A stretch of DNA of 47,566 nucleotides from Chryseobacterium sp. SC28 (GTDB lineage: Bacteria > Bacteroidota > Bacteroidia > Flavobacteriales > Weeksellaceae), in contig NZ_QOVY01000018.1 of assembly GCF_003932955.1 (NCBI RefSeq), forward strand, positions 8,618-56,183, read 5' to 3'. The number at the start of each line of letters is the position of its first letter. Within the stretch, counting starts at the first letter, position 1. Shown here piece by piece: positions 16,056-25,309 of this stretch. A program made the translations under genes and the position numbers. Below the pieces are notes generated by a model. That model had not been told where the DNA came from, did not search any database, and saw nothing but the letters and a program-made list of their open reading frames with translations.

Positions 16056-17285
16056 ATGTTCGATATAGACCGCTGGCAAGAAATCTTCAGTTCCATCCGC
16101 AGTAATGTATTGCGGACGATACTTTCCGGTTTTACGGTGGCGCTTGGTCTCTTCATTTTCATTGTTTTATTCGGGATAGGAAATGGTCTCAATAATTCTT
16201 TTGCAAAGGCATTTACCCGAGATGCGACCAACTTGATAATGATCTTTGGCGGCAAAACCACGCTTCCCTACGCAGGATTGCAATCGGACAGAACTATCAC
16301 GCTGCGTAACGACGATTTCGATGCGGTGGTGAAAGAAAGTGAAGGCAAATTGGAATATGCATCGCCCCGATACCAAACCAATCTGATGGTGAAATATGGC
16401 AAAGAAAGCGGTAACTATCAGGTCAATGGCGTTTGGGGCGATGAAAAATTTCTGGAGAACCGCACAATGATCGATGGGCGATATATCACAGAGCGGGATA
16501 ATGAACTAAAGCAAAATGTGGCCGCCATAGGAAGAATGGTCTGGCGAGATTTGATACGGGACGGCAATCCCATCGGCAAAGATCTGAACATCAATGGGAC
16601 GATGTTCAAAGTAGTGGGGGTTTTCTCGGATCCCGGCGGCGATTGGGACGAGCGGCACATTTCCGTTCCGCTTTCTACCCTGCAGCAGCTGAAAAAAGGC
16701 TCGGACACCGTGAGCACCGTTATGCTTTCTTATAATCCGAATATGACACCGGAGGAGGGCGTAAAATATGGTGAGGAATTAGAGAAAAAGATTAAGGCAA
16801 AACACAAAATATCACCCGACGACCCGCAGGGAATCCGGGTTAGCAATAATGCTGTAAACACTCAGGATTCTTTTGCTTTCTTGTTTGTGATTACAGCAGT
16901 AGTGGGCTTCATTGGACTTGGGACTTTGCTGGCAGGGGTCATTGGCATCAGCAATATTATGGTTTACATCGTCAAGGAAAGAACCAAGGAAATTGGAGTT
17001 AGAAAGGCGATCGGCGCAAAACCGGCAGAAATCGTAGCGCTTATTTTGCAGGAAAGTATCGTGATTACGGTCATTTCCGGCTTGGTGGGCGTGGGGCTGG
17101 GTGTTTTAGCACTGAAGTTGATCGGGAACAATCTGGAGGATTATTTTATCACCGATCCTTCCGTAGGATGGGGCCTGATTGCCGTTGCGTTTTTCTGCCT
17201 CGTCTTTGCAGGCTCTATTGCCGGATTTGTGCCGGCATACAGAGCATCAAAAATAAAACCCATTGAGGCCTTAAGAAACGATTAA
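16056..17285 (+). CDS. MacB-type ABC transporter permease (first paralogue)
   Basis: This 409-residue membrane protein opens with RWQEIFSSIRSNVLRTILSG, a cytoplasmic stretch leading into the first membrane helix. It has a periplasmic MacB_PCD domain (about 45-250) and a C-terminal FtsX domain with three membrane helices (about 285-400), including SNIMVYIVKERTKEIGVRKAIGAKP. It is not fused to an ATPase, unlike E. coli MacB. The next gene encodes a paralogue with the same layout, so the working transporter is probably a heterodimer. The heptamer array ends 5 bases before this start. Confidence 0.93.
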   Translation: MFDIDRWQEIFSSIRSNVLRTILSGFTVALGLFIFIVLFGIGNGLNNSFAKAFTRDATNLIMIFGGKTTLPYAGLQSDRTITLRNDDFDAVVKESEGKLEYASPRYQTNLMVKYGKESGNYQVNGVWGDEKFLENRTMIDGRYITERDNELKQNVAAIGRMVWRDLIRDGNPIGKDLNINGTMFKVVGVFSDPGGDWDERHISVPLSTLQQLKKGSDTVSTVMLSYNPNMTPEEGVKYGEELEKKIKAKHKISPDDPQGIRVSNNAVNTQDSFAFLFVITAVVGFIGLGTLLAGVIGISNIMVYIVKERTKEIGVRKAIGAKPAEIVALILQESIVITVISGLVGVGLGVLALKLIGNNLEDYFITDPSVGWGLIAVAFFCLVFAGSIAGFVPAYRASKIKPIEALRND

Positions 17286-17316
17286 GAGATAAAATTAAAA
17301 TTCATCCCAAAAGAAC

Positions 17317-18585
17317 GTGAATATACTTTTCAAACGAGATACCTGGCAAGAGATTTATTATTCCCTTCGGAACAATAAACTGAGAACTTTTCTTACGATG
17401 ATAGGCGTGGGATGGGGTATGTTTTTGTACGTCAGCCTTTTGGGTGCTGCCAAGGGAATGGAGAACGGGTTTAATAAATTATTTTCCGGTTTTGCCACCA
17501 ACTCTATTTTTCTATGGCCTCAAAGTACCAATATTCCGTATGATGGTTTTGCTAAGGGCCGAAAGATGGATCTGCATCTGAAAGACATCGATTACATCTC
17601 CAAAAAAATCCCGGAGATAGATTACATTTCGCCCCAAAGCGTAAGAGGAAATTTTGGTAGCGCCGGCGAGCAGATTTCCAGAAACGGACTGAAAAATACT
17701 TATATGATTACCGGCGATTATCCTGTGGGTAACAAGATTTCTAAGAAGAAATTGCTATTCGGAAGATATATTAATGATGCGGATATTCGGGACAAAAAAA
17801 ATGTCATCGTGATCGGAGAGGAGATTTACAAAAATCTTTTCGATGCCAAGAAAAATGAAGATCCAATCGGCAAATCGGTCAATTTAAAAGGTGTTTTTTT
17901 TAAAGTCATCGGCGTTTTTCGTGTATCGAGAAATGGCGGAATGGAGAACGACCACTCGGCCTACATTCCGTTTTCTACCTATGCCGGACTATATAATGAA
18001 GGTGATAAAGTCGGTTTTTTAGCCATCGTCGGCAAGCCCAATGCAGAAGCGGCGGTCATAGAAACCAAAGTGAAAGATGAACTCAAAAAAATCAACCACG
18101 TATCTCCGGAAGATACCAATGCGTTTGGCAGTTTCAATCTGGCTAAAGAATTCAAAAAAGTTACAGGATTTCTCACAGGAATGCAGCTGCTCACCATCAC
18201 CGTCGGAACTTTGACGATCTTGGCCGGCGTGATCGCCATCTCCAATATCTTATTGATTACCGTCAAAGAAAGAACTAAAGAGATAGGAATCCGAAGAGCT
18301 CTGGGCGCCAAGCCGGCTGAGGTGCGCAATCAGATTTTGCTGGAAAGTGTGGTTATCACTTTATCATCGGGATTATTGGGTTTTTTGTCCGGCATCTTCC
18401 TGCTCATCATCCTTAATATTGCAACGATGAACAATGATAATTTCCCGTTCTCCAATCCGAGAGTCGATTACGGAAACGTATTTGTGGCGATGGCCATTAT
18501 GATTTTCCTAGGTCTATTGATCGGACTGATTCCCGCGCAAAGAGCGGTAAAAATCCGCCCAATCGAAGCCCTGAGAACAGAATAA
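17317..18585 (+). CDS. MacB-type ABC transporter permease (second paralogue)
   Basis: This 422-residue protein has the same four-helix MacB/FtsX plan as the gene before it: DTWQEIYYSLRNNKLRTFLT at the N-terminus, a periplasmic domain (about 45-270) and a C-terminal FtsX block with ISNILLITVKERTKEIGIRRALGAKP. The start is a GTG at 17317. It is chosen because MNILFKRDTWQEI then aligns with the first paralogue's MFDIDRWQEI. The gap from the preceding gene is 31 bases, so the two are in one operon. Confidence 0.92.
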   Translation: MNILFKRDTWQEIYYSLRNNKLRTFLTMIGVGWGMFLYVSLLGAAKGMENGFNKLFSGFATNSIFLWPQSTNIPYDGFAKGRKMDLHLKDIDYISKKIPEIDYISPQSVRGNFGSAGEQISRNGLKNTYMITGDYPVGNKISKKKLLFGRYINDADIRDKKNVIVIGEEIYKNLFDAKKNEDPIGKSVNLKGVFFKVIGVFRVSRNGGMENDHSAYIPFSTYAGLYNEGDKVGFLAIVGKPNAEAAVIETKVKDELKKINHVSPEDTNAFGSFNLAKEFKKVTGFLTGMQLLTITVGTLTILAGVIAISNILLITVKERTKEIGIRRALGAKPAEVRNQILLESVVITLSSGLLGFLSGIFLLIILNIATMNNDNFPFSNPRVDYGNVFVAMAIMIFLGLLIGLIPAQRAVKIRPIEALRTE

Positions 18586-18627
18586 CAATTAATATTAACC
18601 CAATTCAAAAACTATATTTCTATTATA

Positions 18628-19827
18628 ATGGAAAAAAAGAAATTTACTGTCAAAAGAGCCCTTTATATATTTCTGGGTTTGCTATTCGTGGCGGCTGTGG
18701 TAGTAGGCATCGGCTATCTCATCAAATCTAATTCTGCAGAAAACGAAGTGTTCCTCACGAGAAAGCCAACGATCCAGAATCTGGACGATAAAGTGATGGC
18801 CACCGGCAAGATAGAACCGCGCGAAGAAATCGAAATCAAGCCCAATATTGCGGGAATCATTCAAAGTATTAATGTGAAAGAAGGCGATAAGGTGCAAGCC
18901 GGCCAACTCATCGCAACAATCAGAATTGTGCCCAATATCACGGAGGTTAATAACGCTCTGATGCAGGTGAATAATGCCCAGATTCAGGTTGCGAATGCGA
19001 ATGTCAATGTTCAGAACCAGCGGCAGCAATACGAGATGCAGGCGAAGCTCTACAAGCAAGGGGTCATTTCCAAACAAGAATACATCACGGCCGAGCAACA
19101 GCTGCAGACCACTATCCAACAGCAAAAACTGGCGCTTCAAAGTTTGAATGCCGCGCAAAAACAATTGCAAATCGTGCGAACCGGTGCCACACCGGAGTTG
19201 GAAAGTATGGCTACCACGCAAGTGCGGGCAAAAGCAGCCGGTACCGTTTTGGAAATCCCCGTAAAGGTGGGCAGCCAAGTTATTGAGGCCAACTCCTTCA
19301 ATGCGGGAACAACGATTTGTTCTATTGCGGATCTCAATTCATTAATCTTCAAAGGTGATATAGACGAAGCGCAAGCCGGAAAACTGAAACAAGGAATGGA
19401 TATGAATGTGATCATCGGCGCATTGCAGAACAAAACTTTCCCCGGCAAATTGACTTTGATTGCGCCCAAAGGAAAAGAAGAAAGCGGAACCATAAAATTT
19501 GCAGTGGAAGGCGATGTTTACAACAAAACGGGAGAATATATCCGCGCAGGCTTCAGTGCCAATGGCGAGATCTTGTTGAGTTCTCAGAAAAATGCCCTGC
19601 TTCTGGATGAGTCGCTGATACAATATGAAAAAGCCGCCGGCGGCCAAGACAAAGCCTTCGTAGAAGTGAAGCAACCCAACGGAAGTTTCAAAAAAACCTA
19701 CGTGAAATTGGGTGCCAGCGATGGGATCAACGTTCAGATACTTTCCGGAATAGGTAAAGATGCGGAGGTCAAAGTTTGGAATCCTTCCGATAAAGACAAG
19801 GAGGAACTGAAGGAGAAGAAAAATTAG
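18628..19827 (+). CDS. MacA/HlyD-type periplasmic adaptor (membrane fusion protein)
   Basis: This 399-residue protein has one N-terminal membrane helix (about residues 13-30) and a biotinyl-lipoyl-like half (ATGKIEPREEIEIKPNIAGII). A coiled-coil hairpin rich in Gln and Ala (about 105-190) is followed by the second lipoyl half and beta-barrel domains. It should bridge the two permeases to the TolC-like channel across the periplasm. It is the last gene of the ABC operon and is followed by a strong terminator. Its substrate cannot be inferred. Confidence 0.93.
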   Translation: MEKKKFTVKRALYIFLGLLFVAAVVVGIGYLIKSNSAENEVFLTRKPTIQNLDDKVMATGKIEPREEIEIKPNIAGIIQSINVKEGDKVQAGQLIATIRIVPNITEVNNALMQVNNAQIQVANANVNVQNQRQQYEMQAKLYKQGVISKQEYITAEQQLQTTIQQQKLALQSLNAAQKQLQIVRTGATPELESMATTQVRAKAAGTVLEIPVKVGSQVIEANSFNAGTTICSIADLNSLIFKGDIDEAQAGKLKQGMDMNVIIGALQNKTFPGKLTLIAPKGKEESGTIKFAVEGDVYNKTGEYIRAGFSANGEILLSSQKNALLLDESLIQYEKAAGGQDKAFVEVKQPNGSFKKTYVKLGASDGINVQILSGIGKDAEVKVWNPSDKDKEELKEKKN

Positions 19828-19860
19828 AGCGTTTAAGATGATTTTATTTTTATAATCATT

Positions 19861-19899
19861 AAAATCCGTCTTCCTATTTGTAGCGAGACGGATTTTTTT
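19861..19899 (+). terminator. Terminator of the ABC export operon
   Basis: AAAATCCGTCT (19861-19871) pairs perfectly with AGACGGATTTT (19886-19896), with a 14-base loop and a run of seven T. It lies 33 bases after the adaptor stop codon. Confidence 0.85.
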
Positions 19900-20002
19900 G
19901 TAATCCTTCACCAATTCTCCTCAGTTCGTGTCGAAATTTCAATAAAATCTTCTTGATGAAATCAGCAATTCGTCAAGGCAGCAAGGGAAATAGCAGACTG
20001 CA

Positions 20003-20035
20003 CAAAAAATCCCCGGTAAATGATTTTACCGAGGA
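20003..20035 (-). terminator. Terminator of the TonB-dependent receptor gene
   Basis: Reading leftwards, TCCTCGGTAAA (20035-20025) pairs with TTTACCGGGGA (20020-20010) with one mismatch, followed by T6. It is placed about 30 bases beyond the receptor's stop. Confidence 0.75.
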
Positions 20036-20065
20036 CTGTTGATTTTAAATTAAAGAGTACTAAAC

Positions 20066-22615
20066 TTACATTGGAGGCATATCCTCGCCCCCGGGTGCAT
20101 TGGCGTTGATGTCTATTTTCTTTTTCTGTAATTCAATTTTTTCTCCTTGTTTGAAACGGTACGTAAAGGATATCGAAAACTGTCTCGGACTCCACTGCAT
20201 ATACTGATATTGTTCGTAGCTGGGTGCCAGGGTGGTGCTCTCTCTGGCTCTTGTGTTAAAAATATCTTGGATGTTGAAGGCAAGGGTACCATCGCCTTTG
20301 AGGACGGTTCTTGTGGCTCCGAAATTGATGGCATACATCGCGTCTCTATCCATACTGGCCGTCGTTTCCGGACCTCGGTAAAAACCTTGTATTTGGAAAG
20401 ACGTTTTTTTATCGGGGCGGAAAGTGCTGGTAAGTCTTATTCTGGATGAGAATCCTTCGCCATCGTAACTGAACTCGTTGTACGAACCGGAATTGCTGTA
20501 ACCATACAAATCTATGTTACCCATAATTCTCCACCATTTGAAAGGGTCATAAGTAGCATTAAGATCCAGACCATAATTGGTCTCCGAGCCGGCATTTACC
20601 GGCATTCTGTACAGAACCGTGGAGCCTTGCGAGTCTAAGCCGTTGTACTGATAAAAATTGACTTCATCTTGCGATTTTTTGAAGTACAGCGTGGGATTAA
20701 AAACAATTTTACTTTTAGATAGGCTGTAACCGAGTTCAAATGAATTTTCGTAGGTCGGATTAAGGTCCGGATTCCCCAAAAACAAACTTCTGTCGTTTCC
20801 GAAAGACGTAAAGGGAATCAGAAACCAAGAGCGCGGTCTGTTGATTCTTCTCGAATAGTTCAATAATATCTGATTGCTTTTATCCAGATTATAACTTAAA
20901 AATACGCTGGGGAAAAGGCCTGTATAATTTTTCGACACCTCTACCAGTTCGGCAGTCTCCAAGCTTTTGAAACTTACATCCACATTTGTGTTTTCTGCGC
21001 GCAAGCCCAATTGATATCCCAAGTTTCCGATTTTACTTCGGAATTGGGAATAGGCTGCCGATATTTTTTCATCGTAACGGGTGTCGCTGGTGAATCTGTC
21101 GAGCGTTTCCAGAGGACTGCCGTCTATGCTTTGATTGACAAAATAGCTGTAATCATTATTGTTTGAATCATATCGGGCGCCGGCCTCCAATTTGGAAGCT
21201 TCGCCAATGGGCAGCTCGTAATCGGCCTTGGCTAGGAATGTGGTATTTTTGGAATCATTCAAGGTATTATTGATGGTGGCTTGGCTGCTACCGTCGCTGG
21301 TAAAACTTGTTTGGTCAATGACGCCCGAACTGTTGGTTTTATTGGTTTGGTAACTCGTAGCGAGGCTCAGCAGCTGACCTTTGTCTCCAATTTTCTGATC
21401 AAAACCGAGATCTGCTTGAAACGAATTGTTGTCCCGCAGCGATTCGTTGATGCGTAAAGAATTTTTGTCTAAGAACGTATACGCAGGAAGATTGGGATCT
21501 GCCGTATTTTGGTTGATGATCCTGTCCTCAGTTTTAATAGTTTCCGTCCCTTCGTTTTCGAAACTTCTGAACATCACCGAAGCATTCAAGGAGGATTTTT
21601 CTGTAAGATCCACCACGAAACCGCTGTTTACATTATAGTTTTTGCTTTCGCTTTTCGTTTCTCCCCGCTGATCGGTGTATAGACTTGCATTATCTGCTAA
21701 AGTAGAAGGATCCAATATATAGTTGTAGGTCGAGTTGTTTTTGGATTTATTTCTGTTGTAGCTTCCGCCTCCGTTGATATAGTAAGTCCATGCGCCTTTT
21801 TTCCAGCTGAGACTTGTGTTGAGTCTCGTGTTGGGAAGGTAGCCCAGAGTTCCTTCTACACTACCGTTGAAGCCCATCTTCGAAGATTTCTTAAGGATGA
21901 TATTTAGAATTCCCGCCGTTCCGCTTGCTTCGAATTTGGACGATGGATTGGTGATGACTTCAATTTTTTCGATCTGATCTGCCGGTATCGATTTCAGTGC
22001 ATCTGCGCCATCATCAATGCCTAATAACGAGGATGGCTTGCCGTTGATTAAAAATCTGATATTCGAATTCCCTCTCATCGACACAGTGCCGTCGGTATCC
22101 ACAGAAACAGACGGAACATTTGATAGAACATCTTGGAGATTCCCTCCTTTGCTCACGATATCCTGAGACGGATCATAGGTCTTTTTATCGAGTTCCACTT
22201 TGTAAGGCTTCGTAGATGGCGCGGTAATCACGACTCCTTGGATGTCGGTAGTATTATCAAGATTGGCTTTGCCCGAAGAAACGATGACGAATGGTGCAAT
22301 AGATCCAGCTTTTTCAATTTTGATGGTTTGGCTGAATTTTTTGTAATCAATAGCGTCGATACTGACTTCATACGTGCCGGGTACCAGTTCCAATTTAAAT
22401 TTGCCCTCCGCATCTGCCAGCGCCGCATCGCTCCATTGTGCATTCTGTGTGTTTTTAAAAGTGATAGAAGAATATCCCACTGCGCCGTTGGCATCTTTGA
22501 CGCTGCCTGAGATACTTACTTTCTGCTGAGCCATTACAAAACTGGCTGCTCCTATCGTGAAAGCCAAGCCAAAAGCTCTTTTTCGAATTACATTGACAAT
22601 TTCCGTTCTTTTCAT
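20066..22615 (-). CDS. TonB-dependent receptor family outer membrane protein
   Basis: This 849-residue protein has, in order, a signal peptide (residues 1-29, ending FVMAQ), a carboxypeptidase-regulatory-like beta-sandwich (about 31-110), a plug domain (about 145-245, with GGNLQDVLSNVPSVSVDTDG) and a 22-strand-type barrel of the OMP_b-brl_3 class (about 380-830). The C-terminus is a Lys/Asp/Pro tail rather than an aromatic-ended strand. This class transports or binds an unknown ligand at the outer membrane. No SusD-like partner is adjacent. The gene begins 28 bases after mltG in the same direction and could share its transcript. Confidence 0.9.
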   Translation of the reverse strand: MKRTEIVNVIRKRAFGLAFTIGAASFVMAQQKVSISGSVKDANGAVGYSSITFKNTQNAQWSDAALADAEGKFKLELVPGTYEVSIDAIDYKKFSQTIKIEKAGSIAPFVIVSSGKANLDNTTDIQGVVITAPSTKPYKVELDKKTYDPSQDIVSKGGNLQDVLSNVPSVSVDTDGTVSMRGNSNIRFLINGKPSSLLGIDDGADALKSIPADQIEKIEVITNPSSKFEASGTAGILNIILKKSSKMGFNGSVEGTLGYLPNTRLNTSLSWKKGAWTYYINGGGSYNRNKSKNNSTYNYILDPSTLADNASLYTDQRGETKSESKNYNVNSGFVVDLTEKSSLNASVMFRSFENEGTETIKTEDRIINQNTADPNLPAYTFLDKNSLRINESLRDNNSFQADLGFDQKIGDKGQLLSLATSYQTNKTNSSGVIDQTSFTSDGSSQATINNTLNDSKNTTFLAKADYELPIGEASKLEAGARYDSNNNDYSYFVNQSIDGSPLETLDRFTSDTRYDEKISAAYSQFRSKIGNLGYQLGLRAENTNVDVSFKSLETAELVEVSKNYTGLFPSVFLSYNLDKSNQILLNYSRRINRPRSWFLIPFTSFGNDRSLFLGNPDLNPTYENSFELGYSLSKSKIVFNPTLYFKKSQDEVNFYQYNGLDSQGSTVLYRMPVNAGSETNYGLDLNATYDPFKWWRIMGNIDLYGYSNSGSYNEFSYDGEGFSSRIRLTSTFRPDKKTSFQIQGFYRGPETTASMDRDAMYAINFGATRTVLKGDGTLAFNIQDIFNTRARESTTLAPSYEQYQYMQWSPRQFSISFTYRFKQGEKIELQKKKIDINANAPGGEDMPPM

Positions 22616-22643
22616 TGTTTATTGTTGATGAGCACTTGCTCTT

Positions 22644-23669
22644 TTATTTTATTTCTTTTCGATCCAGCCATTCTTGGTAGGCTTTCGCGTTTAGGGCATG
22701 CTCCGCTGCATTGTCTGTAAATTTGTGATATCCCGGTTTTTCGGGATCGGCGCACATAAAAATGTAATGATGATCGTCGGCATCCAAAACGGCATTCAGA
22801 GAACTCTTGTCCACAATACAAATGGGTCCCGGCGGGATGCCCTTGTTCGCATAAGTATTGTAAGGCGACTCTATTGTTAGGTCTTTGTAATAAAGTCTTT
22901 TGATCTTTCTGCTGAAGTTGCTCGCCTTGTTGATGGCGTAGATCACCGTGGGGTCGCTTTGCAATTTCATGCCTTTTCTGTAACGATTCAAATACAGGCC
23001 GGCGATGGTTTTCTGCTCGTCGGGTTTTCCGCCGGATTCTCTGTAAACGATCGAAGCCAAGGCATAAATCTGATCTCTCGTAAGCCCCGATCGTTTTTCT
23101 TTCTCAATTCTTTCCGCTGTCCAGAAGTTTTTATATTCGGTTTCAAATTTCTCGAAGAATTCCGTTGGCGTTACGGTCCAAAAGAATTCATAAGTGTTGT
23201 TGAAGAAATATTTCTTGAGATCTTCCGCGTTTTTATAACCTTTGCGGATGGCGATTTTATTCAATTCATTGGCAAAAGTCGCAGAGTCAATCTCGGTTTT
23301 TTTAGTTACCCTGCCCAGCATTTGATAGACGTCGTCAAAATCTTTGATTCGGAAGGAATTCGGCGTTTGATTGCCTGCCAAGATCATATTGACGATTTCG
23401 CGGTTGCTCATTCCCGACTTCATTTCATATCTTCCTGCCCGGTAGTTTTGGCTGAGCTTTTTCTCTTCGGCTACGCTTTTAAAATAATCTTTGTTTTTAA
23501 TATAAGGCGAAATCGAATCTAATATTTGTTGTGCCGCAGCGCGATGAGGAATCAGTACAAATCCTTCTTTTGCTACGTTATTTCCGATATATTTATTATA
23601 AAATCTAATCCCGAAAAATCCGAGAATAACGATTGCGATAACAAATAGGATAAGAATTATTTTTTTCAT
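22644..23669 (-). CDS. mltG: Endolytic murein transglycosylase MltG
   Basis: This 341-residue protein has an N-terminal membrane anchor (residues 4-21) followed by a LysM-like region and the YceG catalytic domain. The catalytic glutamate is Glu211 in LASIVYRESGGKPDEQKTIAGLYLNR, and SDPTVIYA follows as in the family. MltG cleaves nascent peptidoglycan strands in the inner membrane and sets glycan length. It lies 27 bases downstream of dapF, whose product supplies meso-diaminopimelate for the same polymer, so the pairing makes sense. Confidence 0.95.
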   Translation of the reverse strand: MKKIILILFVIAIVILGFFGIRFYNKYIGNNVAKEGFVLIPHRAAAQQILDSISPYIKNKDYFKSVAEEKKLSQNYRAGRYEMKSGMSNREIVNMILAGNQTPNSFRIKDFDDVYQMLGRVTKKTEIDSATFANELNKIAIRKGYKNAEDLKKYFFNNTYEFFWTVTPTEFFEKFETEYKNFWTAERIEKEKRSGLTRDQIYALASIVYRESGGKPDEQKTIAGLYLNRYRKGMKLQSDPTVIYAINKASNFSRKIKRLYYKDLTIESPYNTYANKGIPPGPICIVDKSSLNAVLDADDHHYIFMCADPEKPGYHKFTDNAAEHALNAKAYQEWLDRKEIK

Positions 23670-23696
23670 TGTTTAAATTAAAAGGCAGGCTTTTTT

Positions 23697-24473
23697 CTAA
23701 ATATTAATTTCCCCTTTAAAAACCTGATCTGCCGCACCTTCCAGCCAAATGTCCGAGAAACCGTCGCCGTTTTTCTCGGCATACACCTTCAGTTCCCCGC
23801 CCAAAACCTTTACCTCCACCGAGGTTTGATGGTTTTTATTCATAAAAGTTAAAGCCGCAGCGGTAACGCCTGTCCCGCAACTGTAGGTCTCGTCTTCCAC
23901 GCCGCGTTCATACGTTCTTACAAACAATTGCCTCTCGGATAGGACTTCCACGAAGTTGACATTAATACCGCCTTCTTTATAAGTTTCAGAATTTCGGATT
24001 TCGTTACCATTTTCGAAAACTTTATAATTATTTAACGTTTCCACGTACTTCACGTAATGCGGCGAACCCGTGTTGAGCACAAAGTCCTTTCCTTGCGAAG
24101 AAATTTGATTGACATCCGACATTTTTAGCTTTACGATCCCGTTTTTGATCTCAGCTTCGTGCAGCCCGTCGATGGCGAGAAAAGACGTTTTGCTCTCGAA
24201 AATTCCTAAAAAATGAGCAAATGCCGCGATGCACCTTCCGCCGTTGCCACACATCGTACTTTCTCTACCGTCGGAATTGTAATAGACCATTTTGAAGTCC
24301 GCTTTGTCGCTATTTTCAAGAAGAATGAGACCATCGCCACCGATTCCGAAACGCCGGTCGCAGAGTTTTTCAATGAGTTCGGTGCTTTTTGGGAATTTCA
24401 AATCGCGGTTGTCGATCAGCACAAAATCGTTTCCTGTGCCTTGGTATTTATAAAATTGGATTGGATTGTTCAT
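23697..24473 (-). CDS. dapF: Diaminopimelate epimerase
   Basis: This 258-residue cytosolic enzyme interconverts LL- and meso-diaminopimelate for lysine and peptidoglycan synthesis. Both catalytic cysteines are present: Cys75 in MCGNGGRC and Cys199 in SCGTGVTAAA. The N-terminal YQGTGNDFVLID (10-21) and FGIGGDGLILL are family signatures. The length is slightly under the usual 270-280 residues. It is first in an apparent dapF-mltG(-receptor) run. Confidence 0.97.
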   Translation of the reverse strand: MNNPIQFYKYQGTGNDFVLIDNRDLKFPKSTELIEKLCDRRFGIGGDGLILLENSDKADFKMVYYNSDGRESTMCGNGGRCIAAFAHFLGIFESKTSFLAIDGLHEAEIKNGIVKLKMSDVNQISSQGKDFVLNTGSPHYVKYVETLNNYKVFENGNEIRNSETYKEGGINVNFVEVLSERQLFVRTYERGVEDETYSCGTGVTAAALTFMNKNHQTSVEVKVLGGELKVYAEKNGDGFSDIWLEGAADQVFKGEINI

Positions 24474-24716
24474 AAGTTCTTTTTTTACATAGATTGGAAA
24501 ATGCGCCAGTTAGAATCCATTATTTTAAAATCGTCCCCAATTTTAAAATACTGATTATTAATCAATTGACTGTCTTTCTGTTGCTAAATTTGAGCCTGTA
24601 AAAGTAATGATTTTAAAATAATTGATCCAGACGAATGTTATTTAAATAAAATACACTGCTTCCCAATTATAGAATTTCTCGATCTTCAGCAATCTGTCTT
24701 TTTTAATTATAATCCT

Positions 24717-24724
24717 TATCTTTG
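24717..24724 (+). promoter_or_regulatory. -7 element of the sigma factor-lipA operon
   Basis: TATCTTTG matches the TAnnTTTG consensus. TCTG at 24693-24696 sits at a spacing of 20 and is one base off the TTTG -33 element. The ATG at 24735 is 10 bases downstream, so the leader is very short. Confidence 0.55.
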
Positions 24725-24734
24725 TGAGTCTAAA

Positions 24735-25292
24735 ATGAAAGAAGACCAGTTGCCCGCTCTTATCAAGAAAGCCCGAGACAGAGATCAAAAGGCTCAAACG
24801 CAGCTCATAAATTATTTTTGGGTCGATGTGTTCTCGTTTGTGATGAATAAAGTGAAGGATGAAAATGATGCCGACGAGATTACCGTTTCGGTATTTTCAA
24901 AAATCCTAAATAAATTGGATCTGTACGATCCCAGCTTCCAATTCAAAACTTGGATTCTGACAATTGCTCAAAACACTATTATCGATTTTTGGAGAAAGCG
25001 AAGCCGAGGAAACGAAGATCCAAACGCCGATCTCCAAGATCTGAAAAATGACTTTGCAAAATCGCCCGAGGAATTGCTAATCTCGGAAGAAGACCGGCAA
25101 AAGATCATCAAAATCATAGAAACAATGGATGCGAAGAATCAGGACGTCATCCGGCTCCGATTTTTTGAGGAAAAAAGTATCAAAGAAATTGCAGAGGAGC
25201 TCAATCTCTCCGTTGCCAACACCAAAGTGAGAATCATGCGTGCCAAAAAAATCTTGGCCGAATTATTAAAAGCAGACGAAACGGATTTTTAA
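24735..25292 (+). CDS. ECF-type sigma-70 family RNA polymerase sigma factor
   Basis: This 185-residue protein has region 2 (about residues 15-80, with DADEITVSVFSKIL and WILTIAQNTIIDFWRKR) and region 4 (about 125-175, with LRFFEEKSIKEIAEELNLSVANTKVRIMRAKKIL). Regions 1.1 and 3 are absent, as in ECF sigma factors. No anti-sigma factor gene is adjacent. Instead the downstream gene is lipA at 17 bases, so this factor may be controlled by expression level. Its target promoters are unknown. Confidence 0.92.
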   Translation: MKEDQLPALIKKARDRDQKAQTQLINYFWVDVFSFVMNKVKDENDADEITVSVFSKILNKLDLYDPSFQFKTWILTIAQNTIIDFWRKRSRGNEDPNADLQDLKNDFAKSPEELLISEEDRQKIIKIIETMDAKNQDVIRLRFFEEKSIKEIAEELNLSVANTKVRIMRAKKILAELLKADETDF

Positions 25293-25309
25293 ATTAAAAA
25301 AAAATCAAA

